Origin: Desulfonatronovibrio magnus
Lineage (GTDB): Bacteria; Desulfobacterota; Desulfovibrionia; Desulfovibrionales; Desulfonatronovibrionaceae
Assembly (NCBI RefSeq): GCF_000934755.1
Contig: NZ_JYNP01000017.1
Location: 47,300-111,299, forward strand
DNA length: 64,000 nt
Reading direction: 5' to 3'
Shown here: in pieces, positions 54,381-61,859 of the stretch
Layout of the letters: each line of letters begins with the position of its first letter
How positions within the stretch are numbered: position 1 is the first letter of the stretch
Notes under the pieces: generated by a model
Told to the model about the DNA's origin: nothing
What the model saw: only the letters and a program-made list of their open reading frames with translations
Databases searched by the model: none
Position numbers and translations under genes: made by a program

Positions 54381-54506
54381 TCCTGTAGCCTCAAGCTTTG
54401 CACCTTCGGTCTTAAACCTTCAGCCTTCAGTGAGATAAGTCCAGTCAGTTCCTCGGCAAATGAAAAAACTTCTTTCTTCCTTTACGCCCTTTGCCTGCCC
54501 GGCCTG

Positions 54507-54581
54507 CCCCGTAAACTTTCTTCCAGTTTACTGGGGTTAAACAACGCTGAAAGCATTCCTGCGCAACAGGGTTTAACTGGG
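54507..54581 (+). repeat. Two adjacent REP-like palindromes
   Basis: The first is 30 bp, CCCCGTAAACTTTCTTCC continuing to AGTTTACTGGGG. The second overlaps it at 54533 and runs GGGGTTAAACAACGCTG to AGGGTTTAACTGGG. The 30-mer shares its TTTCTTC loop with the copy at 59611-59640, but both arms differ in a complementary way. Confidence 0.75.
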
Positions 54582-54586
54582 CGTCT

Positions 54587-55525
54587 TTAGTGAGTCTTAG
54601 AACGGGCGGTGAAAATATTTTTTTTGGAGTTGCGGGCGCAGCTGGCATTAGATGTATTTGCCCAAATTATGCCGCCAAATATCAGGATTACGCCGGCAAA
54701 CTGAATTAGTGTAAATCTTTCACCCAGCACTATCCAACCAAGAACAACAGTAAAAACAGGAACCAGGTTAATGAACGCCGATGCCCTTCCTGCAGGAATT
54801 TTGCTCACTCCATAATTATAGCATGTATAGGCTACCAGAGTAACAATTACTCCAAGATAAACCACTGACATAGTGGGTACAAGAGGAAATTCAGTGGGAA
54901 CACCTGCCGGAGAAATCAGCATCAACGGGAAAAAAAAGACTGCTCCCAGAAAAGACTGGACTGCAGTAAGGTATAGCGGATGATACCTCAGGCTCAGATA
55001 GCGGGCACAAATCGTATATCCCGAAGCGCATGCAATGGCAATAAACTCTAAAAAATTGCCCAGCACCGGATTTGGAGCTGATTCAGTTGATTCGCTGAAA
55101 ATGCTGATCCATATCCCTCCAGCCACTGCAAGTGTAAAGCCCATTATAGCCTTAAGGTTAACACTTTCTTTTAATAAAAAAAGGGCACTTACTGCCACCA
55201 TAAGAGGCATGATGGCGCTGACCATGCCTGCCTGGGAAGCGCTTGTGAATTTTAGTGCGTAGCCCTCAAAGATGAAATATAAACATGGTTCAAAAAAAGC
55301 CATAAGTAACAAGATCTTGATATCACCAGGTTTGCGCACCACTCTTTTGAACCTTGGAAAAATAAAGAACATGATGACAGCTGCACAGAGCATGCGGCCA
55401 AAAATGGCAGTCATGGGATCAAAAGAAACAAATGCCAGCTTCAGGGCAATAAAAGAGCTGCCCCATAAAAACATGGCCACTATCAGTGCTGTATATGCTT
55501 TCAGATTAGCTGTGTTATCATTCAT
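54587..55525 (-). CDS. DMT superfamily transporter (EamA type)
   Basis: The 312-residue protein has ten hydrophobic segments forming two EamA repeats: LIVAMFLWGSSFIALKLAF opens the first and LGNFLEFIAIACASGYTICA the second. Both repeats end in the typical glycine-rich helix (GGIWISIF, GGIIWA). Such carriers export amino acids or other metabolites; the substrate cannot be read. The last 17 residues (ARNSKKNIFTARSKTH and the stop) are encoded by a dispersed repeat that also occurs at 14645-14700, so the natural C-terminus appears to have been replaced. No clear ribosome-binding site is seen. Confidence 0.88.
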   Translation of the reverse strand: MNDNTANLKAYTALIVAMFLWGSSFIALKLAFVSFDPMTAIFGRMLCAAVIMFFIFPRFKRVVRKPGDIKILLLMAFFEPCLYFIFEGYALKFTSASQAGMVSAIMPLMVAVSALFLLKESVNLKAIMGFTLAVAGGIWISIFSESTESAPNPVLGNFLEFIAIACASGYTICARYLSLRYHPLYLTAVQSFLGAVFFFPLMLISPAGVPTEFPLVPTMSVVYLGVIVTLVAYTCYNYGVSKIPAGRASAFINLVPVFTVVLGWIVLGERFTLIQFAGVILIFGGIIWANTSNASCARNSKKNIFTARSKTH

Positions 55526-55704
55526 GTGACATTTTACCTGCAGGGCTGGACAAAAAAATAATTTTATATCATTATTGGTAGCAGTTCATGATCCAGGCGA
55601 GCCTCTAACCGAAACTTTCAGGACAGTCAAAATATTAAAGAGACTCCCCAGATACTGCTTGTGATATGAATGTTCAAAATGCTTAATCTCAAGCTCAAAT
55701 TTTA

Positions 55705-55840
55705 GCTTGGCAGCGCATGACCTTTGTGCTAAAGGGCACAAAGCTTCAGCGTTGCCAAGCAGCGCAAGCCCCTATTGTTCCAGCGGGCAGACTTTTTTGC
55801 CCCTTCAGGGGCTCTTTTTCTGCGCAGGGTCGCAGAAAAA
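55705..55840. other. Cluster of strong hairpins in a divergent spacer
   Basis: Three structures follow one another: GCTTGGCAGCGC (55705-55716) with GCGTTGCCAAGC (55749-55760), enclosing CTTTGTGC / GCACAAAG; GCCCC/GGGGC (55799-55812); and TTTTTCTGCG / CGCAGAAAAA (55815-55840). The last looks like a terminator in both directions. They lie between the divergent EamA and ppaC genes, where no terminator is expected. A small RNA or a decayed element is possible. The first 180 bp of this spacer show nothing else. Confidence 0.5.
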
Positions 55841-55860
55841 TTTGAGATAACTCGACACTA

Positions 55861-56010
55861 GTATCTGTTTAGCGCTTTGGATGTGGCACGGGGACTGGCT
55901 CTTCCGGGACCCACTTGTCCCAAAAATGAGTCACTTTGAGCACAAATTGATGCTCAAGTGGGTCCCGGAGTGCCTGTCCCCTGCTTTCCTAAAAAGCGCT
56001 AAACAGATAC
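55861..56010 (+). mobile_element. MITE family D, copy 1 (150 bp), intact
   Basis: The perfect terminal inverted repeat is GTATCTGTTTAGCGCTTT (55861-55878 and, inverted, 55993-56010). Direct duplications CGACACTA flank it at 55853-55860 and 56011-56018. The interior carries the inverted pair CCGGGACCCACTTG / CAAGTGGGTCCCGG. No open frame exists. The element ends 34 bp before the ppaC start, so it separates that gene from its older upstream region. Confidence 0.92.
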
Positions 56011-56043
56011 CGACACTAAAAACCATTTATTAGGAGGTTACTT

Positions 56044-56967
56044 ATGTCCGTAATTGTATTTGGTCACAAAAACCCTGACACCGATTCTGTATGTGCAGCC
56101 ATTGCTGTAGCTGATCTCAAAAGCAAATTAGGCATTGAAGCCAAAGCAGGCGCACAGGGAGACCTTAGCCCTGAAAGCAAGTTTGTTCTGGATAAGTATG
56201 GCTTCAGCGCACCTGAGGTAATCACTTCCGGCGAAGGCAAACAAGTTATCCTGGTAGACCATTCCGATCTGGCGCAAAGTCTGGACGATTTGTCCAAGGC
56301 CGAAATACTGGGTATAGTCGACCACCACAAGCTTGGTGACGTCACAACTCCCAATCCTCTGGAGTGCTGGATATGGCCTGTTGGATGCACATGCACAGTA
56401 ATCAAATCCATGTATGATTTTTATGGTGTAGAAATCCCCAAAAATATCGCAGGAATCATGCTTTGTGCAATCCTTAGCGACACAGTTATCTTCAAATCCG
56501 CCACCTGCACAGACGCAGACAAAAAGGCATGTGAAGAACTGGCCAAGATTGCAGGTGTTGACGATGCAATGGATCTTGGCATGGAAATGTTCAAGGTCAA
56601 GTCTGCTGTTGACGGCACACCGCCAAGAGATCTGATCTTCAGAGATTACAAAGATTTCAACATGAGCGGCAAAAAGGTCGGCATAGGACAATTGGAAGTT
56701 GTTGATCTTTCTATCCTTGAACCAGTTAAGGATGACCTTTATGAAGAAATGAAAAAAGTTAAAGATGAAGGTGGAAGGCATTCAGTATTCTTGCTTCTTA
56801 CCGACATTATGAAAGAAGGCTCTGAAATGCTTGTTCTGTCCGATGACCCTTCTGTTGTTGACAAAGCATTTGGAAAGGGAGTTGAGGGCAAATCCGTGTG
56901 GTTAGATGGTGTAATGAGTCGCAAAAAACAGGTTGTACCTAACTTTGAAAAGGCTTTCTCAGCGTAA
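56044..56967 (+). CDS. ppaC: Manganese-dependent inorganic pyrophosphatase
   Basis: The 307-residue protein is a family II pyrophosphatase without CBS insert. Metal ligands are visible in FGHKNPDTDSVCAA (His, Asp, Asp), VILVDHSD, and the DHH signature GIVDHHKLGD; LCAILSDTVIFKS and the C-terminal SRKKQVVPNF provide the substrate contacts. It hydrolyses pyrophosphate, important in sulfate reducers for pulling sulfate activation forward. TAGGAGG is a strong ribosome-binding site. A MITE inserted 34 bp upstream and a clear terminator follows. Confidence 0.95.
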   Translation: MSVIVFGHKNPDTDSVCAAIAVADLKSKLGIEAKAGAQGDLSPESKFVLDKYGFSAPEVITSGEGKQVILVDHSDLAQSLDDLSKAEILGIVDHHKLGDVTTPNPLECWIWPVGCTCTVIKSMYDFYGVEIPKNIAGIMLCAILSDTVIFKSATCTDADKKACEELAKIAGVDDAMDLGMEMFKVKSAVDGTPPRDLIFRDYKDFNMSGKKVGIGQLEVVDLSILEPVKDDLYEEMKKVKDEGGRHSVFLLLTDIMKEGSEMLVLSDDPSVVDKAFGKGVEGKSVWLDGVMSRKKQVVPNFEKAFSA

Positions 56968-56991
56968 ATTACTACAATAATCCCCATAAAG

Positions 56992-57026
56992 AAAGGCGTG
57001 GCAGATTTATTTGCCGCGCCTTTTTT
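56992..57026 (+). terminator. Rho-independent terminator of ppaC
   Basis: AAAGGCGTGGCA pairs with TGCCGCGCCTTTTTT around a short AT loop, 25 bp after the stop codon, with one G-T pair in the stem and a T6 tail. Confidence 0.9.
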
Positions 57027-57053
57027 CTTTGACGGAAATAACAGGAGTGCCTG

Positions 57054-57182
57054 TCCCATTTCAGCTTATTCAGGCTGAAGGCTAAAGGCTAAAGGCTGAA
57101 GAATTCGGATTTTGGACCTTACTGGTCTTGTCAGTTTTAATAATTATCTTGCTTCTTACTACAGGATTGGAGCGACTTACTA
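57054..57182 (+). repeat. Dispersed repeat G, copy 3 (diverged)
   Basis: It contains four variable heptamers (GCTGAAG and GCTAAAG), TTTTGGACCTTACTGGTC, TTACTACAGGATTGGAGCG and ends GACTTACTAAAA. GGAGTGCCTGTCCC just before it is a scrap of family D. Confidence 0.65.
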
Positions 57183-57238
57183 AAAAACAATTGACAGCAT
57201 TTCTGTTACTCATTATATGTACTTTCTTCACGTTTAAG

Positions 57239-57314
57239 GGGCCAATAGCTCAGTTGGCAGAGCCACCGGCTCATAACCGGAAGGTCCCAGGTTCAAATCC
57301 TGGTTGGCCCACCA
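57239..57314 (+). tRNA. tRNA-Met (anticodon CAT)
   Basis: The 76-nt sequence folds as a cloverleaf. The acceptor is GGGCCAA / TTGGCCC with encoded CCA. The D arm contains AGCTCAGTTGGCAGAGC. The anticodon arm is CCGG-CTCATAA-CCGG with CAT, and the T arm is CCAGG-TTCAAAT-CCTGG. The fully paired acceptor and the absence of three G-C pairs under the anticodon loop exclude the initiator. It is the elongator Met tRNA, or less likely tRNA-Ile2 whose C34 would be modified to lysidine. It marks the left edge of the accessory region. Confidence 0.93.
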
Positions 57315-57391
57315 CTGAACATTATTAGAAAATCTCATATTGTTCATCTTACCCCTAATATCAAGCGTTTAAGCCTCTTATACCCTCCTTC

Positions 57392-57690
57392 TAAGTAACT
57401 AAAACCAAATTATTAATAAATTCAGAGCATTATGGTTTTACCTTACAGATTGCTTCGGTCGCTTAGGCTTCCTCGTGGGTGACAGGTTTTCAGCAACTAC
57501 ATCCCTGACAGCTCAGTTGTCATTGCGAGCGAGTCTTTTTACCTCGTTGAATACACGCTGTGTAGGCGCAGCCATTCAACTGGGGCGAGCGCGGCAATCC
57601 TTGTTGCGAGCGAAGCGAAGCAATCTCGTGTTAAGGCTGATTTTTTGGTTACTCACAAGTCCGGTCCCGATCAGCCCGGGGGAGGAGCTT
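57392..57690 (+). repeat. Dispersed repeat unit B, copy 4, with inserted palindrome
   Basis: The unit starts TAAGTAACTAAAACCAAATT and ends TCAGCCCGGGGGAGGAGCTT. Relative to copy 1 it carries about 48 extra bases after GCGAGCGAGTCTT, containing a REP-like palindrome (57542-57584, CGTTGAATACACGCTG to CATTCAACTGGGG). Confidence 0.85.
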
Positions 57691-58065
57691 CTAAGTAACT
57701 AGAATCGTTTTGCTAATAAAATCAGACAGTTACAATTATCATGTTTTTACGATTTTTACTTTGATTGATGCACATTTGCCTGAAAAATTCCGTCAAAGAT
57801 GGGAACTTTGCGCCTGGCACAGGGACTGTCCCTCGCTGTGTAGATTTTTTCATCAAAGCAAATTTCCTCCAGGAACAAATGCAGCATCAATCTTTTTTAT
57901 AGTACCTCGCGGGGACTGTCCCAATTTCCAAATATGGGACTGTTCTTCAAGGTGGAGGCGGCTTCCAGCCGCCTGGAATTAAATAGCCTGCAGGATGCAG
58001 GCTCCACTTTAAAGACAGTTACTCACACATTCGGTCCCAGGCCTCCCAGGTGAGGAGCTTACAAG
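57691..58065 (+). repeat. Long mosaic repeat (F + unit A), copy 5
   Basis: It follows unit B directly and repeats the order seen at 32337-32704: CTAGAATCGTTTTGCTAATA, CCGTCAAAGATGGGAACTTT, CAGGGACTGTCCCTCGCTGT, AATGCAGCATCAATCTTTT, unit A with both inverted pairs, and the border CCCAGGTGAGGAGCTT. It abuts an Rpn gene fragment at 58062. Confidence 0.85.
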
Positions 58066-58110
58066 TAAGTCAAATATTTTCATAAGGATAGAGGTTATGA
58101 AAGCCTCGCC
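58062..58110 (-). pseudogene. Fragment of an Rpn-family nuclease gene
   Basis: On the minus strand this stretch reads EAFITSILMKIFDLL, which matches EAFKTSILMEIF and then IFDLL of the intact gene at 63209 with about 20 intervening codons missing. The fragment ends exactly at the border of the mosaic repeat. Between here and 58235 nothing else is recognisable except an ACACTTCGCGTTTGACGCGA inverted pair near 58161. Confidence 0.6.
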
Positions 58111-58235
58111 CCTCATTCGGGTTGTGCAGAGTGTAGGGCAGTTTATATTCAATCATCTTTACACTTCGCGTTTGACGCGAAATGTAAAGATGATTTTATG
58201 GGAATGACAAGGATAAATGAGTATACTGCTGATTA

Positions 58236-58565
58236 TTACTGCACAATCTTTTGTTCCACTTCATCAATGGCCTTGCTGTCTTTGATAATCTTTTTGATTT
58301 CGCGTAACCTCTCAAGGCTTTTTATTCGGCTGATTTCAGGGATCAGACGCAGGCCACTTTCTCCAAACTTAACTTCCATAAGGTCTTCAATGCCTTCTAA
58401 TATCTCCTCCTGCCTGCCCTGTTGCACTCCCTGTTGCACTCCCTGCTTGATTCCTTTTTCCATGGCTATTCTTTCTATACTTGTCACGTATTGCATTTTA
58501 TTCTCCTCCTCGATGTGGCGTATATCTTCATGTCCCTTTGATTTATATCTAATCTTCATCGTCAA
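58236..58565 (-). CDS. C-terminal remnant of an Rpn/PDDEXK-type protein, 109 aa
   Basis: The product contains KMQYVTSIERIAMEKGIKQG, a Gln/Gly repeat (GVQQGVQQGRQEE) and KFGESGLRLIPEISRIKSLE, the usual C-terminal end of Rpn-family putative transposase-nucleases. The catalytic PDDEXK part is absent. The frame opens inside the 3' end of the DUF3368 gene, so the remaining piece is probably not functional, though it could be translated. It lies on the same strand as the toxin-antitoxin genes. Confidence 0.6.
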   Translation of the reverse strand: MTMKIRYKSKGHEDIRHIEEENKMQYVTSIERIAMEKGIKQGVQQGVQQGRQEEILEGIEDLMEVKFGESGLRLIPEISRIKSLERLREIKKIIKDSKAIDEVEQKIVQ

Positions 58566-59037
58566 AGGTTTTTAAAAGCTTTGTCAATAACTCAGGTGAA
58601 ATCCAAAAGCCCGTATCCTGCAGTAATTGAATATAATCTGTCCCGGAGTCAATCAACCCGGCACTTTTGGCTTTCAGTAAAACTCCAAGTGCTCCTGTCA
58701 CATGTAAATCCAGTATCCTGGCCTTTGACCGTGCCTCCTGGTCGTCAAGCAAAATCAAGTCCACATTTCTTTCCATGACAAGAACAAGGGCTTCTCCTTA
58801 TCCTGCATCAACATCCTGGTGCAGCATATTGAAAAGCTTGCGATTGCTTATAGAAACGACATTAATCCAGTCCGCTTTTTTGATCAGGCCTACTTCATCT
58901 TGGTGATGGATGGAACTCGTACATTCGGAGTACACTATCTCCGGAATAAAGATTTGACCGAACAGTTCATGCAAAAGCTCAAGCATGCCGATCTTGGTCA
59001 GGTGAATGATCGGAGAGGAATTACTAACCGTTGCCAT
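58549..59037 (-). pseudogene. DUF3368 (PIN-like) toxin gene with nonsense mutation
   Basis: The first part (complement 59037-58801) reads MATVSNSSPIIHLTKIGMLE and FGQIFIPEIVYSE, the N-terminus of DUF3368, a PIN-related predicted ribonuclease toxin. After VDAG an in-frame TAA (58798-58800) occurs where the family normally has an acidic residue. The same frame then continues GEALVLVMERNVDLILLDDQ, RILDLHVTGALGVLLKAKSA and DTGFWISPELL to the normal end. One G-to-T change (GAA to TAA) explains the split. The 5' end overlaps the antitoxin gene by 14 bp. Confidence 0.8.
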
Positions 59038-59275
59038 ATTCGATGTCTTCCAGAAGGTCCTGTTCGGTATAGTGTCGTTCTATCTTTCTTTCCGCCAGCC
59101 CATCAATAAAAGCCCACTTGTTGAGCCCGGAGAGTTTTCTCGCATTCCCCATGGAAAGTACCTTGCATTGATATAACGAGAAAGCCATCTCTTTGACCAG
59201 CTCGCCTTTGGCCTTGTCCGGAGGAAACTTTACCGTGGCCATGATTTCATCAGGGATTTCAATTGTAGTAGGCAT
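59024..59275 (-). CDS. UPF0175 family predicted antitoxin, 83 aa
   Basis: I choose the ATG complementary to 59273-59275, preceded by AGGAG; the product starts MPTTIEIPDEIMATVKFPPD. A helix-turn-helix-like C-terminal part (KLSGLNKWAFIDGLAERKIE) and YTEQDLLEDIEYG are typical of UPF0175. The family is usually encoded just upstream of a DUF3368 toxin, as here. It may repress its own promoter. Since the toxin gene is broken, this antitoxin is probably an orphan remnant. Confidence 0.85.
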   Translation of the reverse strand: MPTTIEIPDEIMATVKFPPDKAKGELVKEMAFSLYQCKVLSMGNARKLSGLNKWAFIDGLAERKIERHYTEQDLLEDIEYGNG

Positions 59276-59501
59276 AACACCGCTCCTGTTAACGTCTTCC
59301 ACCTTTACTTAAATTTCTTTACATTAGTTATAAACATTTAGAACATCCCTGGTCACTTGGCAAGTATCAACAAGACAGATATTCTTTTGCAGGAGCGGCT
59401 TTTCGGATATGGTGAAAAATTAGCTTTCAGCTACAAATCTCTAAGCTGCTTCATGGAATAAACCCCATCTACCCCTTTAACCGTAGTAAATTTCCGCTTC
59501 A

Positions 59502-59659
59502 CCCTGATAAACACGGCCAAGCCGTAGACCTCCGGTCTGTTTAACCGGGTCAATCTTTTGACTTAAGCAGGTGCTTGACCTGGTCAAATATTTACCCCGT
59601 AAAATTCCTGCCCGGTTGAATTTCTTCACATTCAACTGGGTCTTTCCATTTTACTGGGG
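59502..59659. repeat. REP-like palindromes, including a nested one
   Basis: 59502-59549 is a 48-bp palindrome (CCCTGATAAACACGG to TCTGTTTAACCGGG). 59595-59659 is nested: outer arms CCCCGTAAAA / ATTTTACTGGGG enclose the 30-bp core CCCGGTTGAATTTCTTC to ACATTCAACTGGG (59611-59640). The nested copy lies in the 3' part of the decayed transposase gene. 59276-59501 otherwise holds nothing recognisable. Confidence 0.75.
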
Positions 59660-60400
59660 CCTCCTGGACAAAGTCTTTCCCGCCGATAATGCCTGAATCA
59701 GTAAAATACCTGCAACGGTAGCGAAACCGTTCTGCCCGGCTGACTTTATAGCCTTTCTTTCTGGCCTTTTCCACGATCTTTGGATCAATTCCTCTCTTCA
59801 CTGTCCCCTGTCCCCTGACTCCTGACTCCTGGCTTTCAGCTGCTCCGGTTTCATAAACAAACTGCCTGTATTTGCGGACAATCTCTTTGGGATCAAACTC
59901 ATTCCATTCCTTCATCCCAAAATCTATGGACAGCAGACCGTCCTTATTTCCGGTCTGGGTGCTTGCCCAGTTAAATCCTCGCACACAAAATGTGCATAAT
60001 TTCGATCTGGGGAAATTTAAAAGTAGTGATGTGATGTACAGGAGGGGAGCTGATCTGTGCGAGGGCTGCTACGCAGCATTTAACCGGGTGAAGTAGCCAA
60101 GGGAACACCAACGGTAATCCTCGGGCTTTTTCACAATCACGGCCCTAATTGGATTAAGGTCAACAGGGTGAAGTAGCCAAGGGAACACCAGCGGTAGTCC
60201 TCTGGCTTTTTCACAATGCCAGCACGAATAGGATTAAGGTCCACATAAGCCAGAAGGTTAACCAGGCTCAGCCCATCCTGAACAATCATGGATTTGAATC
60301 TATCCCCCCAAAAGAACCCCCTGCGGCCATACTTCTTGTTGAAATACCTGTGCGCCGGGCAGGTGTTTTTCTCATCTTCAACTCGTATGTAACAGGTAAG
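59592..60400 (-). pseudogene. REP-associated (Y1-type) transposase pseudogene
   Basis: On the minus strand 60365-60180 reads HRYFNKKYGRRGFFWGDRFK, SLVNLLAYVDLNPIRAGIVK and KPEDYRWCSLGYF, the core of REP-associated tyrosine transposases. An 80-bp tandem duplication (60086-60245) then shifts the frame into stops. The C-terminal part is recovered at 59984-59592: KEWNEFDPKEIVRKYRQFVY, KIVEKARKKGYKVSRAERFR and RYFTDSGIIGGKDF. The N-terminal catalytic HUH segment is not recognisable. The gene is clearly inactive. Family assignment rests on these motifs. Confidence 0.75.
60086..60245. repeat. 80-bp imperfect tandem duplication
   Basis: Copies 60086-60165 and 60166-60245 both begin GGGTGAAGTAGCCAAGGGAA and end in GGATTAAGGTC; they differ at several positions. 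Both encode the LNPIRA-IVKKPEDYRW segment of the transposase, so a codon block has been doubled and the frame lost. Confidence 0.8.
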
Positions 60401-60458
60401 GTGTAGCTACCATCTTTCAGCTCCCGAACTGTCATATTACTGATGTTAAGGTTCAGGC

Positions 60459-61841
60459 CTACTGGGGCTGATCCAAAGCATGCTCCAGGAGCCTGTCCAG
60501 CTGACCGGCAAGGTATAAAGGTAACGACAGAAGGGTGTACTCGTGTTCTGTACTGGATTTTTTCAGGCGAACATGGGCTGTAAACCTGCCCAGAGACGGG
60601 GTGTCCATATTAAGCCTGACTCCGAAATCAGATTTTTTTTCATGCAGAAACACATGCAGGGACCTAAGTGTACCCGTCTTTCCAGCCTTGACTTCCACTG
60701 GCAGAACTTGTGATCCGTGCGTGAAAAGATAATCTACCTCGGCATTGGCGTTTTTTGCTTCCCTGGCCCAGTAGTAAAGCGCCGGCTCTTCAAAACAGGG
60801 CCTCGAGCCCAGCAGTTCCTGTCCGACAAACTGTTCTGCCAGCCTGCCTTCGTAAACGGTCATCAACTCCTCTGGCCGGATCAGCTTCAGCCCGCACATC
60901 CGGTTTACAAGCCCCACATCCAGGGCAATGGCCTTGAAAAAATTCCTGTCCTTCTCTGCCTCTAAGGGAACACCATTAGCATTTGTCTTGAATACCAGAC
61001 TGATAACCCTGGCCATGGCCAGCAAATGAAAAGCATCCTTTAAAGCTGTGGAACGGACATCCCTGTCCACATGCACATACTTTACCTTGTTGCCTATATT
61101 GCCGGGTATGAATTGAAGGATCTTTTGCAGATGATCCTGCTGGATTCGCGAGCCGTATTTTGCAAAATCATGCTGCATGGTGCTCAGGATCGCACTCTGG
61201 ATGCGCTGGACTTCCACGTAGTCTCTCTGCTTGATCCATGAAGCCACTGCTTCGGGCATCCCTCCTGTGAAAATAAAAGTCCTCATCAGCTCGGTCAGCT
61301 TGCCGTGTACGACTGGGCTGAATTGGTCAGGAGGGGTCCAGTTAGTGATAAATTCATGAAGCCGGGCGTTCACGGCCAGCAGGAATTCGCTGAAAGACAA
61401 TGGATAAAGGTGCAGGAATTCAACCCTGCCCACAGGCATGGAATATTCAAAATCCCGCAGGACAAAATCAAGCAGAGAGCCAGCCGCGATAACATGCAGT
61501 CCGGATAGTTTTTCATAAAAATATCGCAGGCTGTGGATGGCCTCAGGACAGGCCTGTATTTCGTCCAGGAACAAAAGCGTCTCTCCGGGGATCACGGGTA
61601 GGTCAAAGAACAAAGACAGTTCGCTGATGATTGTCTGCGGGTCTTTTTGCCGGAATACTGATTTGACCTCCTGGTCAAACTCAAAATCAATTTTCAGCAA
61701 ATTTCTAAAATGATTCTTTGCAAACTGTTCAACAAGATAGGTCTTACCGGTCTGCCTCGCGCCCCGAAGGATTAAAGGCTTGCGGCTGGACCGGTCCTTC
61801 CATTCTACAAGATAATCTTCAGCAAATCTCTTTATGCTCAT
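60459..61841 (-). CDS. AAA ATPase with DUF4143 domain
   Basis: The start is ATG (complement of 61839-61841), preceded by a G-rich AGGGGGG site; an upstream TTG is less likely. The 460-residue product has Walker A LRGARQTGKTYLVEQF, Walker B TLLFLDEIQACPEA, sensor-like GSLLDF, and from about residue 215 a DUF4143 domain with a late nuclease-like segment NANAEVDYLFTHGSQVLPVE. Such ATPases are common in accessory regions of sulfate reducers and archaea; their role is unknown, though a PDDEXK-like core suggests DNA processing. It has no evident partner here. Confidence 0.88.
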   Translation of the reverse strand: MSIKRFAEDYLVEWKDRSSRKPLILRGARQTGKTYLVEQFAKNHFRNLLKIDFEFDQEVKSVFRQKDPQTIISELSLFFDLPVIPGETLLFLDEIQACPEAIHSLRYFYEKLSGLHVIAAGSLLDFVLRDFEYSMPVGRVEFLHLYPLSFSEFLLAVNARLHEFITNWTPPDQFSPVVHGKLTELMRTFIFTGGMPEAVASWIKQRDYVEVQRIQSAILSTMQHDFAKYGSRIQQDHLQKILQFIPGNIGNKVKYVHVDRDVRSTALKDAFHLLAMARVISLVFKTNANGVPLEAEKDRNFFKAIALDVGLVNRMCGLKLIRPEELMTVYEGRLAEQFVGQELLGSRPCFEEPALYYWAREAKNANAEVDYLFTHGSQVLPVEVKAGKTGTLRSLHVFLHEKKSDFGVRLNMDTPSLGRFTAHVRLKKSSTEHEYTLLSLPLYLAGQLDRLLEHALDQPQ

Positions 61842-61859
61842 TATCAGACCCCCCTGCAA

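Noticed and set aside
56128..56781. Leftward open frame of 217 codons inside ppaC
   Set aside because: It is a shadow; Cys/Phe-rich composition and lack of a start signal argue against a gene.
57239..57314. tRNA read as initiator tRNA-fMet
   Set aside because: The first acceptor pair is matched and the three G-C pairs below the anticodon loop are missing.
57392..58065. Repeats considered as a CRISPR array
   Set aside because: The repeats are long, of unequal spacing and scattered over the window; no cas genes are present.
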